64,000 nt of DNA, from the NCBI GenBank assembly GCA_965216155.1, contig CBDCFD010000007.1:1550001-1614000 (forward strand), written 5' to 3'. Position numbers and translations under genes: made by a program. The notes beneath the pieces were generated by a model, which searched no databases, was not told where the DNA came from, and saw only the letters and a program-made list of their open reading frames with translations. This stretch comes from CATOSP01 sp965216155 (GTDB taxonomy: Bacteria; Chloroflexota; Dehalococcoidia; Lucifugimonadales; UBA3495). Shown here piece after piece: positions 41,973 to 50,573 of this stretch; the stretch's first letter is position 1; each line of letters begins with the position of its first letter.

Positions 41973-43314
41973 TATGCTTGTCCTGGTAAACTATCTTCCC
42001 TTCTACCAGCGTAACCACCACTTTTCCCCTTAAGGTTTCGCCATCCAAGGGCGTGTTCTTTCCCATCGACTCAAACTCCCGCGTGTCCACGACCCATTCC
42101 CGGTAAGGATCGAATAGCACGATGTCAGCCGGAGTCCCCGGAGTCAAGGTTGCCAGTGGCTCGAATTTTGGACCTAACACCCGAGCCGGTCCAGTGGTCA
42201 TTCGTTCTACGAGGCCGTTCAACGATATGCGCGAGTCATGGACCAACTGCATTACCGACCCGAACGCCGTCTCCAGTACGCTGATGCCAAACGCGGCGTC
42301 CTGGTAGGTGACCTCCTTGCTGACGAGTTCGTGGGGCGCGTGGTCGGTGGCGAGGCAGTCTAACACGCCGTCGGCCAGTCCCTTGATGAGGGCTTCGACG
42401 TCCTCCTCTCCCCTCAGAGGTGGGTAGACCTTGGTGGAAGTGTCGTATGAGAAGGGTGTGGTTGCCGCGGTATCCCGGGTCCCCGGCCCCAACACCCAAC
42501 GGTCGGTGATGGTGAGGTGATGGGGACAAACTTCGGCAGTTACGGCGATTCCCCGGTCGCGGGCCTGCCGTACCAGCGCCACACTCCCCGCAGTGCTGAC
42601 GTGGGCCAAGTGGAGCTTGCCCCCGGTGAGCCCCGCCAGCGAGATATCCCTGGCCATCATTGCTTCTTCGGCGGCTGCGGGGATCCCCGGCAGCCCCAAA
42701 ATCGTGGCCACGCGGCCCTCAGCCATTACTCCGCCGTGAGATAAGGCCATGTCCTGGCAGTGGTTGGTGATGGGGAGGCCCAAATCGGCGCTGTAGGTGA
42801 GCGCCAGCCTCATCAGGTTGGCGTCGTCCACCGGGTCGCCGTCGTCGCTAAACGCCACGACTCCGGCCACTGCCAATTCCTCCATCTCGGACAGTTCCTT
42901 CCCTCTGCGTCCCTTGGTGACGCAACCGATGGGGAAGACGCGGGCCACACCGCTGGATGCGGTACGTTGTCTTATGAACTCGACCATGGCGGCATTGTCG
43001 ATAGGGGGCTCCGTATTCGGCATAGCGCAAAGGGAGGTAAACCCTCCCTTGACCGCGGCCATTGTCCCCGACGCGATGGTCTCCTTGTACTCCAGACCCG
43101 GCTCCCTCAAGTGACAATGAATGTCGATGAAACCCGGGCTTGCCACCAGGCTGGAGCCCTGGATGACCTGTGCATCCTCCGGGACGGCGCTGCCCCCGTT
43201 GGGATCTACAGACACGATATGACCGTCCCTGACCAGAATGTCGGCAATCTCGTCCATGCCCCGGCCTGGGTCGATCACTCGCGGTCCTTGTATCAAGATA
43301 GTGCTACCGGCCAT
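41965..43314 (-). CDS. pyrC: dihydroorotase
   Basis: A 449-residue class I dihydroorotase, catalysing ring closure of carbamoyl aspartate. Metal-site motifs are 'SPGFIDIHCHLREPGLEYKE', 'GGFTSLCAMPNTEPPIDN', 'KLHLAHVSTAGSVALVRQA' and 'LDCLATDHAPHELVSKEV' (catalytic Asp). The start at 43314 ('MAGSTILIQGPRVIDPGRG') overlaps the end of pyrB by 11 bp. Length is usual for the PyrC/AllB type. Confidence 0.95.
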   Translation of the reverse strand: MAGSTILIQGPRVIDPGRGMDEIADILVRDGHIVSVDPNGGSAVPEDAQVIQGSSLVASPGFIDIHCHLREPGLEYKETIASGTMAAVKGGFTSLCAMPNTEPPIDNAAMVEFIRQRTASSGVARVFPIGCVTKGRRGKELSEMEELAVAGVVAFSDDGDPVDDANLMRLALTYSADLGLPITNHCQDMALSHGGVMAEGRVATILGLPGIPAAAEEAMMARDISLAGLTGGKLHLAHVSTAGSVALVRQARDRGIAVTAEVCPHHLTITDRWVLGPGTRDTAATTPFSYDTSTKVYPPLRGEEDVEALIKGLADGVLDCLATDHAPHELVSKEVTYQDAAFGISVLETAFGSVMQLVHDSRISLNGLVERMTTGPARVLGPKFEPLATLTPGTPADIVLFDPYREWVVDTREFESMGKNTPLDGETLRGKVVVTLVEGKIVYQDKHNG

Positions 43315-44353
43315 CGCTCTGACCTTCAGCCGTCTGGACTGAGGCGAGATGGTAAAGCAAGGCCATGCGTATCGCCACACCGTTGCCGACCTGTTCCTCG
43401 ATCACCGAGCGGCCTCCATGGGCGATACTAGAGCTTATTTCGATCCCCTCGTTCATGGGGCCCGGGTGCATTACCAGCACGCCCGGTTTGGCGCGGGCGA
43501 GCCTGGCGTCCGTCACCTGCCACCGCCGAATATACTCCCGGAGACTCGGCAGGAAGCCGGCATTCTGGCGTTCTGACTGCAACCGGAGAGCCATCACAAC
43601 ATCCGCTCCTTCGATGGCCCTGTCCAGGTCCGTTTCCAGCTCGACGGATGCGAGCGGGTGACCGGGGTCCAGGTCTCCCTGTCCCTGCAAGAGGTCCACC
43701 GGGAGAAGAGTCGACGGACCGCATAGCACGACGCGAGCTCCCATCCTGGCAAATCCCCAGATATCCGACCTGGCGACCCTGCTGTGCAACACGTCGCCGA
43801 CGATAACGATCTTCAGGCCCTCCAGTGTGCCCAGTCTCTCTCTTACCGTGTAGAGGTCCAGGAGCGCCTGGGTTGGGTGGGCGTGGATGCCGTCGCCCGC
43901 GTTAATGATCCCGACCCGGTTCAGATTCCTCGCCAGGAAGTAGGGAGCGCCCGAGTGGGGATGGCGGATAACGATGATGTCGACTCCCATCGCCTGGATT
44001 GTCAGGCCGGTGTTGAGAAGCGACTCCCCCTTCTCGGCACTGCTGCCGCTCTCCGACACGTTTATGACGTCGGCGCTGAGGACCTTGCCCGCTTCCTCGA
44101 AGGAGATGCGTGTCCGCGTGCTGGCCTCGTAGAAAAGGGTCACGATCACCCTGCCCCGGAGGGCGGGGACCTTCTTGATGTCCCGCCGCAACACCTCTGA
44201 CATGCCCTTGGCCGACTCGAGGACCGTCAGAATCTCTTCGGTCGAAAAGTCGTCCAGGTCCAGCACATGCCGCCTCGGCGCTTTGTGAGAACTTCCGTTG
44301 GAGACAGGCTTTGACGAAGGCCTCATGTTCCGGAGCGTACTCACACTCGTCAC
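43304..44353 (-). CDS. pyrB: aspartate carbamoyltransferase catalytic subunit
   Basis: A 349-residue ATCase catalytic chain. The carbamoyl-phosphate loop is 'TLFYEASTRTRISFEEAGKV', then 'NVSESGSSAEKGESLLNTG' and the aspartate-side 'GIHAHPTQALLDLYTVRERL', ending 'VMHPGPMNEGIEIS'. The GTG start overlaps the pyrR stop (GTGA). No pyrI is present in the window. An N-terminal extension of about 35 Ser/Arg-rich residues precedes the conserved 'VLDLDDFSTEEILTVL'. Confidence 0.95.
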   Translation of the reverse strand: MTSVSTLRNMRPSSKPVSNGSSHKAPRRHVLDLDDFSTEEILTVLESAKGMSEVLRRDIKKVPALRGRVIVTLFYEASTRTRISFEEAGKVLSADVINVSESGSSAEKGESLLNTGLTIQAMGVDIIVIRHPHSGAPYFLARNLNRVGIINAGDGIHAHPTQALLDLYTVRERLGTLEGLKIVIVGDVLHSRVARSDIWGFARMGARVVLCGPSTLLPVDLLQGQGDLDPGHPLASVELETDLDRAIEGADVVMALRLQSERQNAGFLPSLREYIRRWQVTDARLARAKPGVLVMHPGPMNEGIEISSSIAHGGRSVIEEQVGNGVAIRMALLYHLASVQTAEGQSDGR

Positions 44354-44886
44354 TCCTCCTCTCGAAGGATGGCCACTTCGTCTACGCCATCAGTTTCCAT
44401 GAGACGGACCCTCACCTGTTCATCCAGGGCTGTGGGCACGTTTTGCCCAACGTAGTCGGGCCTGATGGGTAGCTGCCGGTGTCCGCGGTCCAGGAGGATG
44501 GCAAGCTGTACCTGTTCCGGGCGTCCGAAGTCGTTCAGGGCGTCCATCGCGGCCCGGATGGTGCGGCCTGTAAAGAGCACGTCGTCTACCAAAACTACTG
44601 TTTTGCCTTGAATCGTCACAGGAAACTCGGTTGGCCGAACGACTGGACGCTGTCTAGCGTGCAAGTCGTCCCGGTATAGATTTATGTCTAGAGTCGCTGC
44701 CGGGACCTCGCTGCCCTCAAACTGGAGCAGGTTATCGGTCAGGCGGCGCGCCAAATATACACCCCTTGTGTAGATGCCTACGATAACCAGGTCTTTGGCC
44801 CCGCGGTTCTTTTCCAGAATTTCGTGGGCCACCCTAGCCAGGGCTCGACGGATATCCTGGCCATTCATTATCTGACGTTCGGGCAT
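44350..44886 (-). CDS. pyrR: bifunctional pyr operon regulator/uracil phosphoribosyltransferase
   Basis: A 178-residue PyrR, an RNA-binding attenuation protein that senses UMP and also has UPRTase activity. 'RALARVAHEILEKNRGAKDL' begins the fold. 'DINLYRDDLHARQ' and the PRPP loop 'VVLVDDVLFTGRTIRAAMDA' are characteristic, and the end has 'DEQVRVRLMETDGVDEVAI'. The start at 44886 gives the normal family length. It is the first gene of the operon, downstream of its own target attenuator. Confidence 0.95.
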   Translation of the reverse strand: MPERQIMNGQDIRRALARVAHEILEKNRGAKDLVIVGIYTRGVYLARRLTDNLLQFEGSEVPAATLDINLYRDDLHARQRPVVRPTEFPVTIQGKTVVLVDDVLFTGRTIRAAMDALNDFGRPEQVQLAILLDRGHRQLPIRPDYVGQNVPTALDEQVRVRLMETDGVDEVAILREEE

Positions 44887-44973
44887 GGCGTGCCTATGTG
44901 GGCGCGGTGCCAGATTCGAGCAAAACTGCCACATCCGTCGGACCGGCCGGCTTCTCCCAGATCGCCGCGCAAC

Positions 44974-45006
44974 AAAAAACCCCTAGACCGACATGTGGCA
45001 AGGGGT
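44974..45006 (-). terminator. conditional terminator of the pyr leader
   Basis: ACCCCT and AGGGGT form the stem, with a 16-nt loop, followed by six T residues. It is the regulated terminator of the PyrR attenuator, 88 bp before pyrR. Confidence 0.85.
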
Positions 45007-45076
45007 ATAGAACCAGTTCTCGTCCTCATGGGACTCGGGAGCGGGACGCTATACTTTGCCAGCCTCACGGGACTGT
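44974..45076 (-). promoter_or_regulatory. PyrR-dependent transcription attenuator
   Basis: On the minus strand the leader contains AGTCCCGTGAGGCT (45061-45074), matching the PyrR anti-antiterminator loop (ARUCCnGnGAGGYU). GTATAG (45049-45054) can pair with CTATAC (45005-45010) as the antiterminator. That overlaps the 5' arm of the terminator ACCCCT...AGGGGT (44979-45006), which is followed by TTTTTT. The arrangement predicts repression by UMP-bound PyrR. Confidence 0.88.
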
Positions 45077-45139
45077 CTTAAAAGCGCGGCCAACCGTTGA
45101 TGGACGGCCTCGCGGCCCAATTTATGTCGTATTGCGAGT

Positions 45140-45168
45140 ATCTTATCAGAACCGGGCAGTTGGCGCAA
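45140..45168 (-). promoter_or_regulatory. putative pyr operon promoter
   Basis: TTGCGC (45163-45168) and TAAGAT (45140-45145) are separated by 17 bp on the minus strand, about 65 bp upstream of the PyrR-binding sequence. That spacing gives a leader of sensible length. The rest of 45170-45371, up to the VWA gene, shows no gene. Confidence 0.55.
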
Positions 45169-45371
45169 AGTGGCAAGACGCGGCACTACTGGACGGCCGT
45201 CATCCCAAACCTCTCCCGCGCGGAAACCGGCGCTGGCTAAAGCGCGAATAATGCTTCACTCAGTCCATGCCGCAAGCCAGAATCAGGGGCAACATGCCTT
45301 GTATTAGCCTCCTCCCAACTTATACGCGCTCCGGCGAAGGCTGGAACAACGGGGCCTTGCCCAACTCTAAC

Positions 45372-47402
45372 CTACGCCGCCACGCGCTTTCTCCGGTGAT
45401 GGACATAGTCCACCAGCACGTATTCGCCCAGGTTGGAGGCGCTGGAGAAGAAGGCCCGGCCCCGGTTGATGCGGGTCATCCGGTCTACGAAATTCACCAA
45501 CTGGTAGGAGTTTTCCAGCATGAAGGTGTTAATCGTGATGTCTTCCTGGGTGCAGCGTTTGACTTCCTTCAGCGTCTCTTGCTCGGTGCGGTAGCTGGGC
45601 GGGTATGCGAAGTACGCCCTTTCACCCTCCAGGTGGGCCGTGGGTTCGCCGTCGGTGATCAACAACACCTGCTTGGTCGCGCCCTTCTCGCGGCTCAGCA
45701 GCTTTCGGGCCAGCATCAGAGCGTGATGCAGGTTGGTGCCCGACACCCAAGCATTCCAGCTAACGTCTGCCAATTCCTCTTCCTTGATCTCCCTGGCGTA
45801 GTCGGAGAATCCGATAATGTGGAGCCGGTCCCTGGGGTACTGGCCGCGAATGAGGGCCATCAAGGCGAGTGTCACCTTCTTTGCGGCCTGGAAATTGTTA
45901 AACAGGCCCATGGAACGGCTTTGGTCCAACAATACCGCGGTGGCGGCCTTGGTCACGTGCTCGGTACGGTAGATCTCGAAGTCCTCGGGGGTCATCTTGA
46001 CTGGTATCTGGGGACCGGAGCGCAGTACCGCGTTCTTGACGGTTGTCTGGAGATCGATCTGGAAAGGGTCGCCGAACTCGTACTGCTTGGTCTCTCCCAA
46101 CCAGTCCCCGTTGGTGCCGCGGATTTCCAACTCGTGGTCGCCGATACGGTCTTTCTTCAAATGGGCAAAGACCTCGATCAGCGCCTTCTGACCGATGCGC
46201 CTGATTCCCCTGGCAGTCAACTCCGCCTTGTCGTCGCCTGTGATATATCCTGCGTCTTCCAACATCTTGCGCAGCCGGTCGATCTCGTCCCAGGCGCGGC
46301 GGGCCTCGTCGCCAAGCAACTCTGCCAGCTTCTCGGGGTCCACCTCGCCGAGCTGCCCAGTGCGCATCGCATCTTGCAAAGCTTGTTCCAACTGGTCCAA
46401 GTCCTGCATGTTGCGCATCATTTCCATCGCCTGTTCCATGGTCAGGCTGTCGTCCCCCAGAAAGGGGTATTGCTGCCGCATTTGGTCCATGGGCATCAGT
46501 TGTTCCATCAGGGAAGCGAACTGGGCCATCTGCTGGCGCATCTCCGGGTCCATGGCTGCCATCAGAGATTCTTCGAGCTCCCGGCGGGCTTCAGGCGACA
46601 TGCTGTCCATCATGGACTGCATCTGGGCCAACTGCTGCTGCATCTGCTCCATGAGCTCTTCGAAGCTCTGGGGAGGGTTATCTCCAAACATCTGGCCGAA
46701 CTGCTGCATGAACTGGTCGAAGTTGGGCTCCCGTCCTTGGAGCTTGTCGCGCATCATCTCGTTTAGCTGGCGCATCATTTCAGTCATGGCCGCCATCTGC
46801 TCGGGGGTCATGCCCTCCATCTGTTCCCGCATCTGCTGCCCCATGTTCTGGGCCATCTGGCTCTTGAGCATGTCGAGCAACTCTTGGAACTTCTGCTGGG
46901 CGTCAGGGTCGATGAAGTCGTACTCCATCAACTCCTTGATCTGTCCCCCAACGCCGTCGGGCAGGTCGTCCAGCTTGTCGAGGTTGCGCTGCGCCCGCTG
47001 CTCCAGCAAGTCCAGGAGGCTTTCCTGTTGGGCGCGGTCCTCGCCGTGTTCCTGGGAGACATCGTACCTGGCCTCGTCCAACCGCCGCTGGATGCCCTCG
47101 CGCTCGGTGCGGATGATGTCGTCAAGCCGTTCCTGAAGGTCATCGACCACCGAGTCCATGTTGTACTGCTGCATCTGCTGGCGGCGCTGGTTCTTCAGCA
47201 TTTCCAGCAGGTCGCGCAGTCCGGGAAGTTGCTGGCCGTCCCGGTTCTCGAAGCCCTGCCGCATCAACTCCCGCAGGGCTTGCATGACATCTCCCCGGTT
47301 CAGAATCTCGTCGGACAGACGGTCCATCAACTCGTCGGCGTCCACCTCGAAAATCTGCTGAGTGCCGTCCCACTGAGAGTAGCGGTAGGTGCGGTAAAGC
47401 AT
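45372..47402 (-). CDS. VWA domain protein with Met/Gln-rich helical region
   Basis: A 676-residue protein. The N-terminus 'MLYRTYRYSQWDGTQQIFEV' is followed by about 300 residues of charged, Met- and Gln-rich helix ('MEQLMPMDQMRQQYPFLGDD', 'FEELMEQMQQQLAQMQSMMD'), probably coiled coil. The C-terminal von Willebrand A domain (about 470-676) has the MIDAS motif 'TAVLLDQSRSMGLFNNFQAA' plus 'SGTNLHHALMLARKLLS' and 'VLLITDGEPTAHLEGERAYF'. No secretion signal. Such VWA proteins often work with MoxR-type AAA ATPases, but none is adjacent. GAGGT precedes the ATG at 47402. Confidence 0.8.
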   Translation of the reverse strand: MLYRTYRYSQWDGTQQIFEVDADELMDRLSDEILNRGDVMQALRELMRQGFENRDGQQLPGLRDLLEMLKNQRRQQMQQYNMDSVVDDLQERLDDIIRTEREGIQRRLDEARYDVSQEHGEDRAQQESLLDLLEQRAQRNLDKLDDLPDGVGGQIKELMEYDFIDPDAQQKFQELLDMLKSQMAQNMGQQMREQMEGMTPEQMAAMTEMMRQLNEMMRDKLQGREPNFDQFMQQFGQMFGDNPPQSFEELMEQMQQQLAQMQSMMDSMSPEARRELEESLMAAMDPEMRQQMAQFASLMEQLMPMDQMRQQYPFLGDDSLTMEQAMEMMRNMQDLDQLEQALQDAMRTGQLGEVDPEKLAELLGDEARRAWDEIDRLRKMLEDAGYITGDDKAELTARGIRRIGQKALIEVFAHLKKDRIGDHELEIRGTNGDWLGETKQYEFGDPFQIDLQTTVKNAVLRSGPQIPVKMTPEDFEIYRTEHVTKAATAVLLDQSRSMGLFNNFQAAKKVTLALMALIRGQYPRDRLHIIGFSDYAREIKEEELADVSWNAWVSGTNLHHALMLARKLLSREKGATKQVLLITDGEPTAHLEGERAYFAYPPSYRTEQETLKEVKRCTQEDITINTFMLENSYQLVNFVDRMTRINRGRAFFSSASNLGEYVLVDYVHHRRKRVAA

Positions 47403-47684
47403 GGTTACCTCATCGCGGTTGCGTTTCTGGCGGAGTATGGTCCGGACCCGGTTGGTTGCCCCCATAATAGCCTTGGAATCATGTAACAACAAGGGCGGGC
47501 CGGTCCCGGGCCAAATCCCGGAGATGATCAAGGCAACGCTGGGAATCGGAGGTTATCGATGATTCCGGCGGGGGCTCCGTTTGCTCATGGGTTTTGACCG
47601 ACTGGCGGACGTGGGAACGCAGGGCGTTAATTTCAGAGCTAGGACTCAGGGCGCCGGCTGGATTGCTCATTCAGGTTTTGTATA

Positions 47685-47890
47685 TGGTGCGGTGGCACAC
47701 ATTAGGGTGTTCTGAAGCTGGAGAATTTATTTCAGGGAAATTGTGGGCCATTTTGGTACATCGGACCTGGGCGGCGGGTTAGGGATTTGGACCGGTACAG
47801 GATTCCGGCAAGGGTTATGGTAACGGGTGGTCACCCCAGTTGGGAAGGGCGGGGTGTCAGCAGTCCAATTCAAGACGCGATTGCCTGTGT
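47685..47890. repeat. inverted copy of the 5113-5335 interspersed repeat
   Basis: On the reverse strand it contains the same ordered blocks as 5113-5335: CAATCGCGTCTTGAATTGGA-like start, the TAACCCGCCGCCCAGGTCC segment, 'ATGTACCAAAATGGCCCACA' and 'CCAGCTTCAGAACACC'. Only one 97-bp unit is present here, and the internal palindrome is partly lost. Confidence 0.85.
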
Positions 47891-48150
47891 TCTTTCCTAC
47901 TGATCTTCTTATATGCAGCAACCGTGGACACATTAGCGCTACTCATCCCGCAGTTCCTCTTAGGGGCAGCCGTTGAAGCTTTAGAGTCAGCCTTCCTGCT
48001 ACTCTTCTTATTTGTCAGGATCACCTACTGGGCTGTTGTAGGTTGCGTTGCTGTACCCATGGGGATAATGGTCCTAAAGCGTGAAGATGGCCGCCACGCT
48101 TTCGACATCCTGGCTGGCGTAATCGTGGTCAGGAACCCCACAACAGCCCG
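47890..48150 (+). pseudogene. possible RDD-like membrane protein fragment
   Basis: The frame reads 'LLIFLYAATVDTLALLIPQF', then a helix 'SAFLLLFLFVRITYWAVVGC' and 'VPMGIMVLKREDGRHAFDIL', reminiscent of the last helices of RDD-type membrane proteins. Its 5' end runs into the interspersed repeat and there is no start or ribosome site, so it is probably a truncated remnant. The family assignment is weak. Confidence 0.35.
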
Positions 48151-48196
48151 CCATCCTAGCGATAGTCAATCTGGGGGCAACCGATCCGGCAGGATG

Positions 48197-48739
48197 TTAG
48201 GGCAGGGCGGATAATCCGAGGCGCTGTATGATCCTTTCGGCCGATTGGGGCGGCTCCATTGTGGAGGTGTCTATGGTAAGCCTGGTGTTGGGAATCTGGG
48301 GATAGTCGAACGCGCCGGAGTCACGGAGCCGGCGGTATTGGGACAGGGAGTTTACCTTGCCGAACTCGGCACGAGACTCGTTCTCCACACGGCGCTCCAG
48401 TTCCTCGTCCGGGCAGGTCAGTTTCACGAAGACGGTCTCACCCCCGGCGGCGGCTACCGTGGCGGTTAGGTCCCCGATGAAACGATGGCGGACAGTGCGC
48501 TCCGGGGTGAAGGTGAAGAGCATGCCGGGCAGACGTTCCTCTGCCGCCCTTCCGATTACGTCCAGCGTTGCCCGTTCCCGCAGCTCGACGAAGGGCGGGG
48601 AGCCGAAGCCGAAAACGGGTGTAAGCATGTCCACGACAAGGTGGTTGTGGAAGACCGGGAAGCCTGTTCTTGCGCTCAACTCCCTGGCGATGGTCAGTTT
48701 CCCGGCGGCTGCGGGGCCGTAGATGCAGAGGAGTATCAT
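48197..48739 (-). CDS. P-loop NTPase, kinase-like
   Basis: A 180-residue P-loop protein. The Walker A motif is 'MILLCIYGPAAAGKLTIARE' (G-x-x-x-x-G-K, with Leu in the usual Ser/Thr position). A lid-like region follows, 'FTFTPERTVRHRFIGDLTAT', and then 'VKLTCPDEELERRVENESRA', typical of small-molecule kinases of the shikimate/gluconate/adenylate type. The substrate is unknown. The start at 48739 fits the P-loop near the N-terminus. The cysteine hydrolase gene lies 31 bp upstream on the same strand. Confidence 0.75.
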   Translation of the reverse strand: MILLCIYGPAAAGKLTIARELSARTGFPVFHNHLVVDMLTPVFGFGSPPFVELRERATLDVIGRAAEERLPGMLFTFTPERTVRHRFIGDLTATVAAAGGETVFVKLTCPDEELERRVENESRAEFGKVNSLSQYRRLRDSGAFDYPQIPNTRLTIDTSTMEPPQSAERIIQRLGLSALP

Positions 48740-48770
48740 GGTGGGTTGGACGGCGTTTCGGTCGGGATGG

Positions 48771-49292
48771 TCAGGTGACGGCTGCGCCCAGTATTTTTTG
48801 CAGGTGGCCCAGGGCCCAGGTGTGGGCGTTGGGATCGAAGGTGGCCACACAATCAGCGGGGACCTCCACCGGGTAGTCGCGGTTGCGGGCGTCGGCGGTG
48901 GTATGGAGCACGCAGATGTCCGTGCAGACGCCGCATACGATTAGCTTTTCCGGTTGGAGGTCTTCCAGCCGTTGGCTCAGGCCGGTGTTGAAGAAGCCGC
49001 TGTAGCGGTTCTTGGGAACGACGTTGGTGTCCGTTACAAAGGCTTCCAACTCAGGAATTACTTTTGGCTCCTCGGTGCCCTTGACGCAGTGCATCGGAAA
49101 CATCCGGAATTCCAGGTCGTCAGGGTCATGGTGGTCCGAGATGAAAAGAATGCCGGATCCCTTGGCCTGTTCCCTCTCGAGCAGGGCGCGAATGTTGGGG
49201 ATTATCTCCCTTGCCTCGTCCCCGCAGTAGAGGTTGTGGCCCGGCTCCAGGAAACCCTTGACCATGTCCAATACCAAAACTACGTTAGCCAT
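48771..49292 (-). CDS. isochorismatase/nicotinamidase family cysteine hydrolase
   Basis: A 173-residue hydrolase of the isochorismatase-like family. The catalytic triad is visible: Asp9 in 'NVVLVLDMVKGFLEPGHNL', a Lys in 'FVTDTNVVPKNRYSGFFNTG', and the Cys in 'LIVCGVCTDICVLHTTADAR'. 'FISDHHDP' supplies metal-site residues like those in nicotinamidase. The small size and metal motif favour nicotinamidase-type amide hydrolysis, but pyrazinamidase or N-carbamoyl substrates remain possible. Confidence 0.88.
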   Translation of the reverse strand: MANVVLVLDMVKGFLEPGHNLYCGDEAREIIPNIRALLEREQAKGSGILFISDHHDPDDLEFRMFPMHCVKGTEEPKVIPELEAFVTDTNVVPKNRYSGFFNTGLSQRLEDLQPEKLIVCGVCTDICVLHTTADARNRDYPVEVPADCVATFDPNAHTWALGHLQKILGAAVT

Positions 49293-49358
49293 GACTCACT
49301 CCCCGGGGTGTGATATGCACTCCTGCCGATGCGTGAATAAATGTCTAAACTCTGGCGT

Positions 49359-50573
49359 TTACGCCATCTCAATCAAATGGGGCGCCAGGCTGTACTTGCG
49401 CCGGTGTTTGTCCACAAGCTGTTTTTGGTAGTCCTGCCATTCCGCTTCACGTCCACAAGCCAGGTATATGGAACGGGCCTTGCTCAACCAGCGCAGGGCG
49501 CTGGAATAATACTTCGACTTGCCCGCGTCCATGATAGAGTCTGCCTCCCGCCGGCAGTGGCCGATGCACCAGTCCGCGTAAAGTTCGCCGGCTGCATCCA
49601 CTACGTCAGCCAGCAGTTCGTGTCCAACGTAGGTATCCTCGTCAACTGCCTGGACCGCCTCGGCTACCATGTTTTCATGCAAGTAAACTTTGATTTTCTG
49701 CGAACCACGCGGAGATTCAGCCAGGCGCTCCAGGAGCGAGTCTTTTATTTGGGGCCATTGGGACCCGGCCCGGGCCTTGACTTCTCCGTAGTCGGCCAGT
49801 TCGAGGCTTTCCCGAAATGCGGTGATGGCCGCAGACAAGGCTTGGCCGGGTTGGCCCGCATCGTCCGCCGCCTGCCGCAGCCATCGGGCCAGGCCGGACT
49901 TCCACCCTTCCAGGGTCAGGCCGTGGCGGGCAACCCGCAATGCGGGCTCGGTCTCACTGGCGTCCCATAATTGCCTGGCCAGAGTCAAGGCATCTCCGGT
50001 ATCATCGAGATGGTCCAGCCCGTGGTCCACAGCTTCGGCCACCCGCCCCAGCTTGACCAGCATGGTCGTATAGCTCTCCGTATCTCCTTCCGCTTCGGCC
50101 AGGTAAAGGTATTCCTGCGTCCTTCCCTGGCGTTCCAGGACCGCGAGCCGCACTTGGGCCAGGTCGTTAAAGTAATAGGAACGCTCGCCTTCCCGCACCG
50201 CCCGGCGGCCAACCTCTCCATTCAGGACTTGACGCAGGTACGGGTCGTCCCATCCTTGCAGGGCAGCCGTTTGGGGCATGTCAAACGCATCTTCGATGCC
50301 ATATTGGTCCACTTCTCCAGCCCACGCGGTCAGCTTTTCAGCCCACGCCTGGCGTTGGTTGCGGGTCAAAGGGACCGTCAGGAGGGCCTCTGCCCATACC
50401 GCACCCAAATCTTGGAAGAAATCCCCCAATTCACCGTTGGAATCATCCACGGTATACCAACCGGACACATACTCCTCAGTCAATGTCTCCAGGATAACCA
50501 GCGAGTTTTGGCCGTCACCAGAGTGCAGTGCCTCACGGACCTCTCCCAAAATTTCGCCAATTCCATCAATCAC
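49359..50573 (-). CDS. SWIM zinc-finger protein, C-terminal part (separate frame)
   Basis: A 404-residue helical protein, mostly TPR-like ('TLTEEYVSGWYTVDDSNGEL', 'AWAEKLTAWAGEVDQYGIED', 'AAITAFRESLELADYGEVKA', 'LHENMVAEAVQAVDEDTYVG'). Homologues I know carry an N-terminal SWIM domain in one ~600-residue chain; here that part is the next gene in another frame. The GTG start at 50573 overlaps the upstream TGA (GTGA). The same frame continues upstream as 'GRSYDYRYSDT', which resembles a linker, so a frameshift in a fused gene is likely. Coupled translation of two pieces is the alternative. Confidence 0.72.
   Translation of the reverse strand: MIDGIGEILGEVREALHSGDGQNSLVILETLTEEYVSGWYTVDDSNGELGDFFQDLGAVWAEALLTVPLTRNQRQAWAEKLTAWAGEVDQYGIEDAFDMPQTAALQGWDDPYLRQVLNGEVGRRAVREGERSYYFNDLAQVRLAVLERQGRTQEYLYLAEAEGDTESYTTMLVKLGRVAEAVDHGLDHLDDTGDALTLARQLWDASETEPALRVARHGLTLEGWKSGLARWLRQAADDAGQPGQALSAAITAFRESLELADYGEVKARAGSQWPQIKDSLLERLAESPRGSQKIKVYLHENMVAEAVQAVDEDTYVGHELLADVVDAAGELYADWCIGHCRREADSIMDAGKSKYYSSALRWLSKARSIYLACGREAEWQDYQKQLVDKHRRKYSLAPHLIEMA

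Larger units (their letters stand above)
47403..48196. other. intergenic region with repeat and decayed membrane gene
   Basis: No intact gene. 47685-47890 is an inverted copy of the repeat at 5113-5335. 47890-48150 encodes a hydrophobic fragment on the plus strand (separate entry). 47403-47685 shows no coding signal. Confidence 0.5.

Noticed and set aside
45267..46766. Long plus-strand open frame (499 codons) opposite the VWA gene
   Set aside because: It is antisense to the clear VWA protein. It arises from the Met/Gln-rich codon pattern and has no domain or ribosome site.
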